Part shown: positions 17,403 to 25,378 of the stretch, piece after piece | Layout: each line of letters opens with the position of its first letter | Position numbering within the stretch: the first letter of the stretch is position 1 | Assembly: GCA_963716235.1 (NCBI GenBank) | Contig: CAVQTE010000028.1 | Coordinates: 116,134-180,133, forward strand | Length of the DNA stretch: 64,000 nt | Direction: 5' to 3' | DNA from: Sva-07 sp963716235 | GTDB taxonomy: Bacteria; Actinomycetota; Acidimicrobiia; Acidimicrobiales; Ilumatobacteraceae | Notes under the pieces: model-generated | Databases searched by the model: none | Told to the model about the DNA's origin: nothing | The model's input: only the letters and a program-made list of their open reading frames with translations | Translations under genes and position numbers: made by a program

Positions 17403-18706
17403 CGCACGACTACGCGGCCCGGCGGTTCCAGGTGGAGGCACTCACGCGTGTCGAAGGCGAGGGCGGCCTGATCGTGGAGATCCGTGACGGCGAGCTCGCC
17501 GACGTGCGCTTGCGCATCTTCGAGCCGCCCCGCTTCTTCGAGGCGTTCCTGCGCGGGCGTGCGTTCACGGAGCCGCCCGACATCACCGCGCGGATCTGTG
17601 GCATCTGCCCGGTGGCGTACCAGATGAGCGCCTGCCAGGCGCTCGAAGCCGCGTGCGGCGTGCAGGTCGACGACGAGATCCGTGCGCTGCGCCACCTCCT
17701 GTACTGCGGTGAGTGGATCGAGAGCCACGTGCTGCACATCCACCTGCTCCACGCCCCCGACTTCCTCGGCTATCCCAGCGGTGTCGCCATGGCGGCCGAT
17801 CACCGGTTCGAGGTCGAACGGGGCCTGGCGCTCAAGAAGGTCGGCAACCGGATCGTCGAGGTCGTCGGTGGCCGTGCGGTGCACCCGGTGAATGTCAAGG
17901 TCGGTGGCTTCTACAGCACCCCGACGGTGGCGTCGATGCGCGAGCTCGCAGGCGATCTTCGTCAGGCGCTCGCAGATGCGGTCGCCGTCGCGCGATGGGT
18001 GTCGACGTTCCCGGTGCCCGACCACGAACTGCCCGACGCAACGGCGCTCGTGGCGCTGCGGCATCCGACGGAGTACCCGATGCTCGGCGAACGACTCGTC
18101 AGCACCGGCGGCCTCGACATCGGTGTCGACGAGTTCCCGAACCACTTCGCCGAGGTGCAGGTGGAGCACTCGACCGCGCTGCACGGAACGATGCTGGCAG
18201 GCGGCGACTACCTCGTCGGCCCGCTCGCGCGTTTCGCGCTGAACGCCGACCACCTGGCGCCGACCGCGGCGTCGCTCGCCGACGAGTTGGGGCTGACTTC
18301 AGCCGAGCGCAACCCGTTCCGCAGCATCGTCGTGCGGGCGATCGAGACCGTGCACGCTTGCGAAATCGCGCTCGCCCTCGCCGAGGCGTACGGGCCTCCC
18401 GCCCGGCCGGCGGTGCCCGTCGAGCCGCGCGCGGGCGTCGGATGCGGGTGGAGTGAAGCGCCACGCGGCCTGCTCTGGCACCGCTACGAGATCGACGACG
18501 AGGGCCGAGTGGCGGCCGCACGGATCGTCCCGCCGACCTCGCAGAACCAGCCGGTGATCGAACACGACCTCGCCCACCTCATCGGTCACTCGCTCGACCT
18601 CGACGATGCTGCCCTCGAAGCCCTGTGCGAGCAGGCGGTGCGCAACTACGACCCGTGCATCTCCTGCGCCACGCACTTCCTCGCCATGCGCGTGCACCGG
18701 TCGTGA
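17399..18706 (+). CDS. [NiFe] hydrogenase large (catalytic) subunit, group 3b type
   Basis: Catalytic subunit of 435 residues. The N-terminal L1 motif ITARICGICPVA supplies Cys67 and Cys70; the C-terminal L2 motif YDPCISCATH supplies Cys420 and Cys423. Together they hold the nickel-iron centre. A nine-residue tail after His426 (FLAMRVHRS) is the peptide expected to be removed by the maturation protease. ALTRVEGEGGLIVEI at the N-terminus and the cytoplasmic context (beta and gamma subunits, no Tat signal) point to the bidirectional NAD(P)-linked group 3b, known from anaerobes and actinobacteria. It overlaps the protease start (GTGA at 18703). Confidence 0.93.
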   Translation: MTHDYAARRFQVEALTRVEGEGGLIVEIRDGELADVRLRIFEPPRFFEAFLRGRAFTEPPDITARICGICPVAYQMSACQALEAACGVQVDDEIRALRHLLYCGEWIESHVLHIHLLHAPDFLGYPSGVAMAADHRFEVERGLALKKVGNRIVEVVGGRAVHPVNVKVGGFYSTPTVASMRELAGDLRQALADAVAVARWVSTFPVPDHELPDATALVALRHPTEYPMLGERLVSTGGLDIGVDEFPNHFAEVQVEHSTALHGTMLAGGDYLVGPLARFALNADHLAPTAASLADELGLTSAERNPFRSIVVRAIETVHACEIALALAEAYGPPARPAVPVEPRAGVGCGWSEAPRGLLWHRYEIDDEGRVAAARIVPPTSQNQPVIEHDLAHLIGHSLDLDDAALEALCEQAVRNYDPCISCATHFLAMRVHRS

Positions 18707-19206
18707 CGGTGCCGGCGGTCTCCGTACCGGTCGTCACGGTCATCGCCATCGGCAATCCATATCGCGGGGACGACGGCGTCGGAGCGGCGGTGCTCGCGGC
18801 CGTCGATGAATCGCTGGGACACGATCCCCGGGTCCGGTTCGCCGAACTCGACGGCGAACCCGTCCGCATGATGCAGACGTGGGAGGGATCATCGACGGTG
18901 TGGATCGTCGACGCCACCGCCTCCGAGCGCCCACCGGGCTCCCTCCACGAGGTCGAAGCGACCCAGCTGCGCGACGCCGATCGCGCGTGGCGTGGTGTCG
19001 GGGGCGGTCATGCACTCGGTCTCTCCGAGGCCGTCGATCTCGCCGATGCACTCGGCCTGCTTCCCGACGAACTGCGGGTCCTCGGTATCGAGGGTGCCTC
19101 GTTCGACCACGGGGAGGGCCTCAGCCCGGCAGTGTCAGCGGCGGTGCCCGAGGCCGCAGCGCTGCTCGTCGCCGAGATCCGCCGCACTGTCACAAATGGT
19201 GTCTGA
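18703..19206 (+). CDS. Hydrogenase maturation protease (HyaD/HycI family)
   Basis: Endopeptidase of 167 residues that trims the large-subunit C-terminus after nickel insertion. The start is GTG 18703. Motifs are VIAIGNPYRGDDGVGAAVLA, VWIVDATAS and GGGHALGLSEAV, which supply the acidic residues and His that sense nickel in the family. Its stop codon (TGA 19204-19206) lies at the centre of the palindrome 19187-19221, so translation terminates inside a likely hairpin. Confidence 0.9.
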   Translation: MTVPAVSVPVVTVIAIGNPYRGDDGVGAAVLAAVDESLGHDPRVRFAELDGEPVRMMQTWEGSSTVWIVDATASERPPGSLHEVEATQLRDADRAWRGVGGGHALGLSEAVDLADALGLLPDELRVLGIEGASFDHGEGLSPAVSAAVPEAAALLVAEIRRTVTNGV

Positions 19207-19221
19207 CACCATTTGTGACAG
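19187..19221. repeat. GTCNGAC-centred palindrome, copy 2 (central T)
   Basis: A perfect 35-nt palindrome centred on T19204, inner arm AAATGGTGTC. It contains the stop codon of the hydrogenase protease and sits between convergent transcription units, directly before the stop of the PPOX-fold gene. A bidirectional terminator is a reasonable reading. Confidence 0.88.
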
Positions 19222-19626
19222 CTACTCCTGGAAGAGGGTCTTGGTCGGGGTGATGCGCAGGACGACGCGCTGTTGTTCGTCGAGCATCGGGATGATGGTG
19301 GCCGGATCCGGTGCTGGGTTGCCGGACAGCGCGCCGAAGATCTGAGCGGTCAATTCGGCGCGCAACGGGTCTGCGTCGATCGGTTCGACCTCGCCGTACA
19401 CGACGAGGTGGATCCGACCGTCGGGCACGGTGAGGCACACCTTCGGTTGACGCACGGCGTTCTTCCACTTCGCGGTATAGGCCTTGGCCGACACGAGCAG
19501 CCGAAGTTCGTCGTCGATCGCGTAGCCGATCATCGACTGCTGAGGTGAGCCGTCCGACCGGCCGGTGGCGAGCACCGCCCAGACGTGATCGCGAAGAAAT
19601 GCGAGGTGCTGCGGATCCCAGTTCAT
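19222..19626 (-). CDS. PPOX-fold flavin/F420-type oxidoreductase
   Basis: A 134-residue split beta-barrel protein: LAFLRDHVWAVLATGRSDGS at the start, then QQSMIGYAIDDELRLLVS and AKWKNAVRQPKVCLTV. This is the layout of the pyridoxamine 5'-phosphate oxidase-like superfamily, which in actinobacteria includes F420- and FMN-dependent reductases. The start at 19626 overlaps the stop of the upstream hydroxylase (ATGA), so it probably serves the same pathway. The cofactor cannot be assigned with certainty. Confidence 0.82.
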   Translation of the reverse strand: MNWDPQHLAFLRDHVWAVLATGRSDGSPQQSMIGYAIDDELRLLVSAKAYTAKWKNAVRQPKVCLTVPDGRIHLVVYGEVEPIDADPLRAELTAQIFGALSGNPAPDPATIIPMLDEQQRVVLRITPTKTLFQE

Positions 19627-21098
19627 GGCGTGCCCTTCGTCGTGGTTGGGTGGAGGTGGGCGAGGAGGGCGGTGCCGGCGGCGGCGAGTTCGGTGGCGTC
19701 GTGTGCGACGGCGGCGACGTAGCGGTCGGGGCGGACGATCACCGCACCGCCGGGCGGCAGCGTGAGGGGGAGCAAGCTCGCCGGCACTTCGACGACGGTG
19801 GCGAGGTTGGTCCATTGTGGCTCGACACCCTCGAGGATCGAGCGATCGTCGACGACGAGAGCGAAGCCGCTGCCGAGCAGGTCGTCCAGCCGCTGTCCGT
19901 CGACCGTCGGCTGAGGGAATTGGCGACCGACCGCCGGATGGTCGCCGAAGAGCATTCCGTGGGTCAGGATCGGGAACGGTCGGCTGCCGCCGTAGGCCGC
20001 GTCGAGCCCGGTCGCTGCGGGCGCTCGACCCGACAGCTCGTCGATCAGGCGCCCGGCGTCGACGGCGTGCGCGACGACCCCGGCGGCGTGCGGGAGTCGC
20101 TCGTCGCTGTAGGTGTCGAGGAATGGGTCGCCGGCGAACCCGTCGGCGACGAGGCGCAGTTTCCACGCCAGGTTCGCGGCGTCACGGACACCTGCGCACA
20201 GCCCCTGGCCGAGGAACGGCGGCATCTGGTGGGCAGCGTCACCGGCGAGGAAGATCCGGCCCGAACGCATCGAGTCGGCGACGGTCGCATGGAAGCGGTA
20301 CACGACCACGCGGACGAGATCGGCGTCGTCTGGCGTCAGCCACCCCTCCAGCAGCTCCCACACACGGGCCGGCTCGACCATCTCCTCTCGTGTTTCGCCG
20401 GGTTGGAGTTGGAACTCCCACCGCCGGTAGTCGCCGTGGCCGACGACATAGGTGGTCGGGCGGTCCGGGTCGCAGACCTGCTGGACGACGTGGGGGAGCG
20501 ACGGCACCGGTCGGCGCAGCCGGACGTCGAGTACCAGCCAGTCCTGATCGAAACCCTGATCCACGAAGGTGATCCCGAGGTGCTTGCGGATCGGGCTCGC
20601 CGCACCGTCGGCGGCAACCAGCCAGCGACCACGCGTGGTCCCCGTCGCGGTCTGCACCATCACACCGCCGGGGTCCTGGTCGACCGAGTCGACTCCGACG
20701 CCGAGCACCAACTCGACCCCGTTGCGAACGGCAGCGGTTCGCAGGAATGCCTCCAGCTCGGGTTGGTAGTACATGACCGATGGGTGCAGCCCGAGCGGCC
20801 ACGGCGCGTCGAGCGGGAGCTCCACTCCGATGATCTGCTCACCATCGGGCCGCACGAACTCGGCGCCGAGCAGTGGCGTGGTGATGGCGTCGAGTTCGTC
20901 GCCCAGCCCAGCATTGTGGAACACCCGTTGGATCTCGTCGTCCATCACGATGGCCCGGGGCAGGTCGTACACCTCGGGAGATCGCTCGAACACTCTGACC
21001 GTGAATCCCTGTCGGGCGAGCAGCAGCGCCATGGTCACACCGACCGGGCCACCCCCCACCACCACCACATCGACGTCGCTCGGTCGCTGGTCGCTCAT
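19623..21098 (-). CDS. FAD-dependent aromatic hydroxylase (MhpA-like)
   Basis: Class A flavoprotein monooxygenase of 491 residues. The FAD-binding Rossmann motif is DVVVVGGGPVGVTMALLLAR near the N-terminus. The DG motif is VAADGAASPIRKHL. The second FAD motif is GRIFLAGDAAHQMPPFLGQG. Overall order and length resemble 3-(3-hydroxyphenyl)propionate hydroxylases and related phenol monooxygenases, which insert one oxygen atom using NAD(P)H. It is co-directional and overlapping with a TetR regulator upstream and a PPOX protein downstream. The substrate is unknown but probably phenolic. Confidence 0.88.
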   Translation of the reverse strand: MSDQRPSDVDVVVVGGGPVGVTMALLLARQGFTVRVFERSPEVYDLPRAIVMDDEIQRVFHNAGLGDELDAITTPLLGAEFVRPDGEQIIGVELPLDAPWPLGLHPSVMYYQPELEAFLRTAAVRNGVELVLGVGVDSVDQDPGGVMVQTATGTTRGRWLVAADGAASPIRKHLGITFVDQGFDQDWLVLDVRLRRPVPSLPHVVQQVCDPDRPTTYVVGHGDYRRWEFQLQPGETREEMVEPARVWELLEGWLTPDDADLVRVVVYRFHATVADSMRSGRIFLAGDAAHQMPPFLGQGLCAGVRDAANLAWKLRLVADGFAGDPFLDTYSDERLPHAAGVVAHAVDAGRLIDELSGRAPAATGLDAAYGGSRPFPILTHGMLFGDHPAVGRQFPQPTVDGQRLDDLLGSGFALVVDDRSILEGVEPQWTNLATVVEVPASLLPLTLPPGGAVIVRPDRYVAAVAHDATELAAAGTALLAHLHPTTTKGTP

Positions 21099-21745
21099 CG
21101 CTGCGGCTCGCCGAGGAACATTGTCACCAGGGCGTCGGCATGGGCACTGATGAACGAGTCGGTGAGTGTGTCGTGGCCGAGCAGGCGGGCCTCGGGAGCG
21201 TTGACATAGGCGAGCGACGCCGCCCCGACCAGCGAGTAGTAGAGGACCACCTCGTCGATGTCGGCGACCTCCTCGTCGGCTCGCAGTCGACGCCACTGCG
21301 AGGTGACCACGTCGAAGCGCGGACGGGTGTGGCGTTCGACGATCCACTGCAGGCGCTCGGAGTCGATCGTCGCCTCCTGCACCATGATCCGGTTCAGCTC
21401 GGGCAGTCCGGCGGCGGCCCGCACGAATGCATGGATGTTGGCCGCGAAGCCCTCGCGAGTTCCCCAACCGATGTCGGCGTCGCCGACGTGGTGTCGCACG
21501 GATGCGTCGAGGCGGGCGAAGAGGTGGTCGACGGTGGCCATCCAGAGCGCCTCCTTCGACTCGAAGTGGTAGTTGATCTGCGGCTGGTGCGTTCCCGCTG
21601 CGGCAGCGATCCGGCGGGTCGACGCGCCCTCGAAACCGTGCGCCGCGAACTCCGTGAGCGCGGCATCGAGCAGGGCCGTCCGTGTGGCCGTGGCGCGTGC
21701 CTGTCGTCGCCGGGGAACAGTCGTCGTTGCGGTCGAGGCAGCCAT
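21095..21745 (-). CDS. TetR-family transcriptional regulator
   Basis: A 216-residue repressor. The start is ATG 21743-21745 (MAASTATTTVPRRRQ). The N-terminal helix-turn-helix is typical: ALLDAALTEFAAHGFEGAST, RRIAAAAGTHQPQINYHF. The rest is a helical ligand domain. It is transcribed with the hydroxylase (4-nt overlap) and away from the extradiol dioxygenase gene. The AT-rich spacer holds an inverted repeat (21753-21776), so autoregulation and control of the catabolic genes on both sides is likely. Confidence 0.88.
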   Translation of the reverse strand: MAASTATTTVPRRRQARATATRTALLDAALTEFAAHGFEGASTRRIAAAAGTHQPQINYHFESKEALWMATVDHLFARLDASVRHHVGDADIGWGTREGFAANIHAFVRAAAGLPELNRIMVQEATIDSERLQWIVERHTRPRFDVVTSQWRRLRADEEVADIDEVVLYYSLVGAASLAYVNAPEARLLGHDTLTDSFISAHADALVTMFLGEPQR

Positions 21746-21752
21746 GGGTTGC

Positions 21753-21776
21753 AATTATCTATCATGTGATCTAATT
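21753..21776. promoter_or_regulatory. Candidate TetR operator in a divergent promoter
   Basis: A 24-nt imperfect inverted repeat, AATTA at one end and TAATT at the other with ATC...GAT inside. It lies between the TetR start (21745) and the dioxygenase start (21787), in a markedly AT-rich spot for this genome. Length and position suit a TetR operator overlapping both promoters. Confidence 0.5.
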
Positions 21777-21786
21777 TGTCCAGTCC

Positions 21787-22698
21787 ATGGGGCTTCATCG
21801 ACTGACATCCATCACACTCGGGGTTCCGGACGTCGCCGCGTCCAGGGCGTTCTTCCACGACTTCGGACTCACCGGCGATGGAATGCTGTGTACCCGTGAC
21901 GGAGGTGAGCAGCTCGAGTTGGTCCCCTCTGCCACACGATCTCTCGAACGTCTCGGCGTGGGGACCGATGATCTCGACGACCTCGGCCGGATCGCCGGTC
22001 GCGTCGAGCGCAGCGGTCTGGGCTCGATCGTCGAATCGACCGGTGAACGACTCGTGCTGAGCGAACCGGTGACCGGTCTCCTCGTCGAGGTCACGCATGC
22101 CGATCCGTATCGCGTGGCGCCGACCACCCACACGTTCAACCGGCCTGGTTCGAACGAACGACTCGACGTGCCCGCCGAGAGCGTGCTCGCCACCGACCCC
22201 GTCACGCCGTCGAACCTCACCCACGTCGTCTACGGCACTCCCGATCAGCCGACGACGCTGGCGTTCTTCACCGACGTGGTCGGCTTCGAGATCAGCGATC
22301 AGGTTCCCGGGATCATCGCCTTCACACGCTGCGGTGAGGTCCACCACAATCTGGCCATCCAGGCGGCGCCCGTCGCGTTCGCGCATCACATCGCCTTCGA
22401 GGTCGACGACATCGACGACGTCGTCCGCGGTGGGCAGGCGATGGTCGACGCCGACCCCGACCGCCACATGTGGGGCGTCGGTCGTCACGCGATCGGATCG
22501 AACTGGTTCTGGTACCTGCGTGACCCGAGCGGCACCTTCGTGGAGTACACCGCCGACATCGACCGGATCTCGGCGCAGGACCTCTACCGCCCGAAGGACT
22601 GGCAGGGCCATGAGTTCCTCTACTCGTTCGGCCCCCCGACCCCGCCCGAGTTCCTCGAACCGGCCGACATGGCCGACCTCATCGCCGCCCGCATGTAA
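21787..22698 (+). CDS. Extradiol ring-cleavage dioxygenase-like VOC protein
   Basis: Two-domain vicinal-oxygen-chelate protein of 303 residues. The N-terminal domain (TSITLGVPDVAASRAFFHDF) lacks a metal set. The C-terminal domain supplies the expected 2-His-1-carboxylate: NLTHVVYGTP, FAHHIAFEVDD and GTFVEYTADID. This is the layout of type I extradiol dioxygenases such as 2,3-dihydroxybiphenyl dioxygenase. Substrate residues cannot be read by eye. It is the first gene of the plus-strand catabolic group, divergent from TetR. Its TAA falls inside the palindrome at 22694-22726. Confidence 0.82.
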   Translation: MGLHRLTSITLGVPDVAASRAFFHDFGLTGDGMLCTRDGGEQLELVPSATRSLERLGVGTDDLDDLGRIAGRVERSGLGSIVESTGERLVLSEPVTGLLVEVTHADPYRVAPTTHTFNRPGSNERLDVPAESVLATDPVTPSNLTHVVYGTPDQPTTLAFFTDVVGFEISDQVPGIIAFTRCGEVHHNLAIQAAPVAFAHHIAFEVDDIDDVVRGGQAMVDADPDRHMWGVGRHAIGSNWFWYLRDPSGTFVEYTADIDRISAQDLYRPKDWQGHEFLYSFGPPTPPEFLEPADMADLIAARM

Positions 22699-22726
22699 CG
22701 ATTGGTGTCAGACACCAATCGTTACA
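22694..22726. repeat. GTCNGAC-centred palindrome, copy 3 (central A)
   Basis: A perfect 33-nt palindrome centred on A22710, inner arm GATTGGTGTC, containing the stop codon of the dioxygenase gene. Its inner 29 nt are the same as in the copy at 28632-28658, 6 kb away. Confidence 0.88.
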
Positions 22727-22766
22727 CCGACCGTTACCCCGACCGTCCCCACGAAAGGTCCTCTCC

Positions 22767-23633
22767 ATGGGATTTCGCCTCGCCAACATCGCCGGACGGG
22801 CTGCGCTCGTCGCCGGCGACCACTACACCGACCTTGCCACGCACTCATCGGGTGCACTCGGCCCCGATCCGATGGCGGCACTCGCCCGGCCCGACCTCCT
22901 CTCCGAATTCTCGGCGGGGCTCGACGACTCGTCCGTCACGGGCCTGCTCGCCGACGTCGTCCTCGGCCCGCCCGTACCGCGCCCGCAGAAATCGTTCGCT
23001 GTCGGCCTCAACTACCGGGCCCACGCCGCCGAGGGCGGGATGGACGTGCCCGACAGCCCGCTCGTGTTCACGAAGTTCCCGTCGTGCATCGTCGGTCCGA
23101 CCGCCGACGTCGAGCTGCGCAGCGACGGATGCGACTACGAGGGCGAACTGCTCGTCGTGATCGGCAGGGGCGGCAAGGACATCAGCGTCGCCGATGCATG
23201 GGACCACGTCGTCGGCCTGACCGTGAGCCAGGACATCTCCGACCGACCGGCCCAGTTCGCCGCGAAGCCGCCGCACTTCGACCTCGGCAAGTCGTTCGAC
23301 ACGTTCGGCCCCATCGGCCCGGTGCTGGTGTCGGTCGACGAGATCGCCGATCGTGACAACCTGCACATCGTGTGTGCCGTGAACGGCGAGGTGCGCCAGG
23401 ACGACACCACTGCCAACATGATCTTCGACGTTCCGACGCTCATCAGTTACCTGTCGGGCATCACGACCCTCGTGACGGGCGACGTGATCTTCACCGGCAC
23501 GCCCGAGGGCATCGGCGCCGCGCAGGGCAAGTTCCTCCACCATGGCGACGTGATCACCACCACCATCGACGGCATCGGCACGATGACAAATCGCTGCGTC
23601 AGGGTCAGCGACTACGCCAAGGTCGGTACCTGA
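22767..23633 (+). CDS. Fumarylacetoacetate hydrolase-fold protein
   Basis: A 288-residue enzyme of the FAH superfamily, which hydrolyses or isomerises products of aromatic ring cleavage. The N-terminal domain is short. The catalytic domain starts at KSFAVGLNYRAHAAEGGMD. Metal ligands are suggested by CDYEGELLVVIGRGGKDI, VGLTVSQDISDR and KSFDTFGPIGPVLV; the C-terminal VIFTGTPEGIGAAQGKFLHHG is diagnostic. Its position between two extradiol-type VOC genes fits a step after ring opening. The start ATG 22767 follows the palindrome by 40 nt; its stop overlaps the next ATG by 1 nt. Confidence 0.9.
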   Translation: MGFRLANIAGRAALVAGDHYTDLATHSSGALGPDPMAALARPDLLSEFSAGLDDSSVTGLLADVVLGPPVPRPQKSFAVGLNYRAHAAEGGMDVPDSPLVFTKFPSCIVGPTADVELRSDGCDYEGELLVVIGRGGKDISVADAWDHVVGLTVSQDISDRPAQFAAKPPHFDLGKSFDTFGPIGPVLVSVDEIADRDNLHIVCAVNGEVRQDDTTANMIFDVPTLISYLSGITTLVTGDVIFTGTPEGIGAAQGKFLHHGDVITTTIDGIGTMTNRCVRVSDYAKVGT

Positions 23634-24589
23634 TGGCGCTCAACGGGTTGCTCGACATCGAACTCAGCGTCCCGGACCCTGCCGAGCTCGCCGCCTTCTG
23701 GGAGAGGCGGGGGATGCGCCGCACGGACGACGGTGTGCTCGGCACCGCCGACCGGGATGTGCAGCTGCGCATCGCCGAGGGTACGCATCGACATCTGTCC
23801 GCGCTGCACTTGAGTTGCGACATCGAACAGGACCTTGCCGATATCGCCGCTCGAATCGGTGCGATGGGCGTCGAGTCCACCATCGAGGGCAGCACCCTGC
23901 GGTGCATCGACCCGGTCTTCAAGCATCGAGTCGCGATCGACGTCGGCGTCCCCCACCCGCTGTCGCCCACGCAGGAACGCGCCTCCAACAGCCCCGGCGA
24001 CCACGTCCGCGCGAACGCTCGCGCCGACGCCGTGGTCGAGGAGCGCGCCCGACCTCCGCGACGCCTCGGTCACTTCGTGCTCGGCACGCCACACCTCGGC
24101 GAGGCGACAGCGTTCTTCTTCGACGGTCTCGGCTTCAAGGTGTCAGACCAGATCCTCAACGGCGTCGCCACCTTCGGGCGCATCGAGTCGGACCACCACA
24201 ACCTCCTCCTGCAGCCGGCATCGACCAGCTACCTGAACCACTACGCCTTCGAGGTCGACGACATCGATGCGGTCGGAAAGGCGGGCACGGCCGTGGTCGC
24301 CGAGCGCGCCGACGCGAGCATCGTCGGCGTCGGTCGACACAACCTCGGATCGAACGTGTTCTGGTACCTGACCGATCCGGCCGGCACGTACTTCGAGTTC
24401 TTCTCCGACATGGACCAGATCGTCGATGACGACGCCTGGGAACGCGACCACTGCCGTCGCGACTGGGAGGGGACCGACGGCCCCGCGGGGTTCTCGGTGT
24501 GGGGCCCGACGGATCCGCCGCCTGAGTTCTTCAATCCGCCAGACCTCGCGGCGATCGGCGCCGCCCGAGAAGCACTCGGCTGGGTCTGA
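23633..24589 (+). CDS. Second extradiol dioxygenase-like VOC protein
   Basis: A 318-residue two-domain VOC protein, paralogous in layout to the gene at 21787. The N-terminal half (LLDIELSVPDPAELAAFWERRG) has no metal set. The C-terminal half carries LGHFVLGTPHLGEATAFFF, LNHYAFEVDDIDAV and GTYFEFFSDMDQ, the His-His-Glu set. ATG 23633 overlaps the FAH stop by one base. Having two such enzymes in one operon suggests different catecholic intermediates, or that one is an isomerase or hydrolase of the same fold. Confidence 0.8.
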   Translation: MALNGLLDIELSVPDPAELAAFWERRGMRRTDDGVLGTADRDVQLRIAEGTHRHLSALHLSCDIEQDLADIAARIGAMGVESTIEGSTLRCIDPVFKHRVAIDVGVPHPLSPTQERASNSPGDHVRANARADAVVEERARPPRRLGHFVLGTPHLGEATAFFFDGLGFKVSDQILNGVATFGRIESDHHNLLLQPASTSYLNHYAFEVDDIDAVGKAGTAVVAERADASIVGVGRHNLGSNVFWYLTDPAGTYFEFFSDMDQIVDDDAWERDHCRRDWEGTDGPAGFSVWGPTDPPPEFFNPPDLAAIGAAREALGWV

Positions 24590-24598
24590 GGTCGCCGC

Positions 24599-25378
24599 GT
24601 GGACCTGGGGATCAGTGGACGCTCGGCCATCCTGCTCGCGTCGAGTCGAGGCCTCGGTCGGGCGTGCGCCGAGAGCATCGCTCGTGAAGGGGTGCACGTC
24701 GTCGTCAACGGGCGCCTCGCCGAGGGAGTCGAGGCAGCGGTGGAGGAGCTGAGCGCCCGTTACGACGTGCGCGTGCAGGGCGTGGTTGGTGACTCGGCGA
24801 CGAGCGAGGTGCAGGAGGCGCTTCTCGTGGCGTGTCCCGAGCCCGACATCATCCTCCTGAATGGTGAGGGCCCGTCACCGATGCCATTTGACCGTATCGA
24901 CGCCGACGCGATGAACGCAGCACTCCAGCAGTCGCTCGTCGGTCCACTGATGTTGGTGCAACGGGTGCTGCCCGGAATGTGTGAGCGCCAGTTCGGACGC
25001 ATCGTGGCGATCAGTTCGGCCATGGTGAAGTCGCCGAACCCGATGATGAGCCTGTCGCACGGCCCGCGCCTCGGGCTCACCGGCATTCTCAAGGGACTGT
25101 CGAAGGACGCGGTGCGACACAACGTGACGATCAATCAACTGCTGCCCGAGCGGTTCGACACAGGCCGCCAGGCGCAGATGGCGCAACTCGTCATGCAGTT
25201 CAAGGGCATCACATACGACGAGGCACGTGCCGAGCAGATCGCGTCGATCAACGCGGGTCGCCTCGGTCGACCCGATGAGTTCGGCGACGCGTTCGCGTTC
25301 TTGTGCTCGGCCCAGTCCGGGTTCCTGAGCGGCCAGAACCTGCAGCTCGACGGTGGCAGCTACGACGGAGTGTTCTGA
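24599..25378 (+). CDS. SDR-family protein lacking the Tyr-x3-Lys motif
   Basis: A 259-residue Rossmann-fold protein of the short-chain dehydrogenase family, starting at GTG 24599. The cofactor motif is ASSRGLGRACAESIA and the strand Asn/Ser motif is GRIVAISSAMVKSP. Where Tyr-x3-Lys should follow, the sequence is LSHGPRLGLTG, so the catalytic Tyr and Lys are replaced by His and Arg. The C-terminal FLCSAQSGFLSGQNLQLDGG is normal. Some SDR subgroups share this substitution and may catalyse something other than NAD(P)-dependent alcohol oxidation. Its TGA overlaps the next ATG. Confidence 0.85.
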   Translation: MDLGISGRSAILLASSRGLGRACAESIAREGVHVVVNGRLAEGVEAAVEELSARYDVRVQGVVGDSATSEVQEALLVACPEPDIILLNGEGPSPMPFDRIDADAMNAALQQSLVGPLMLVQRVLPGMCERQFGRIVAISSAMVKSPNPMMSLSHGPRLGLTGILKGLSKDAVRHNVTINQLLPERFDTGRQAQMAQLVMQFKGITYDEARAEQIASINAGRLGRPDEFGDAFAFLCSAQSGFLSGQNLQLDGGSYDGVF

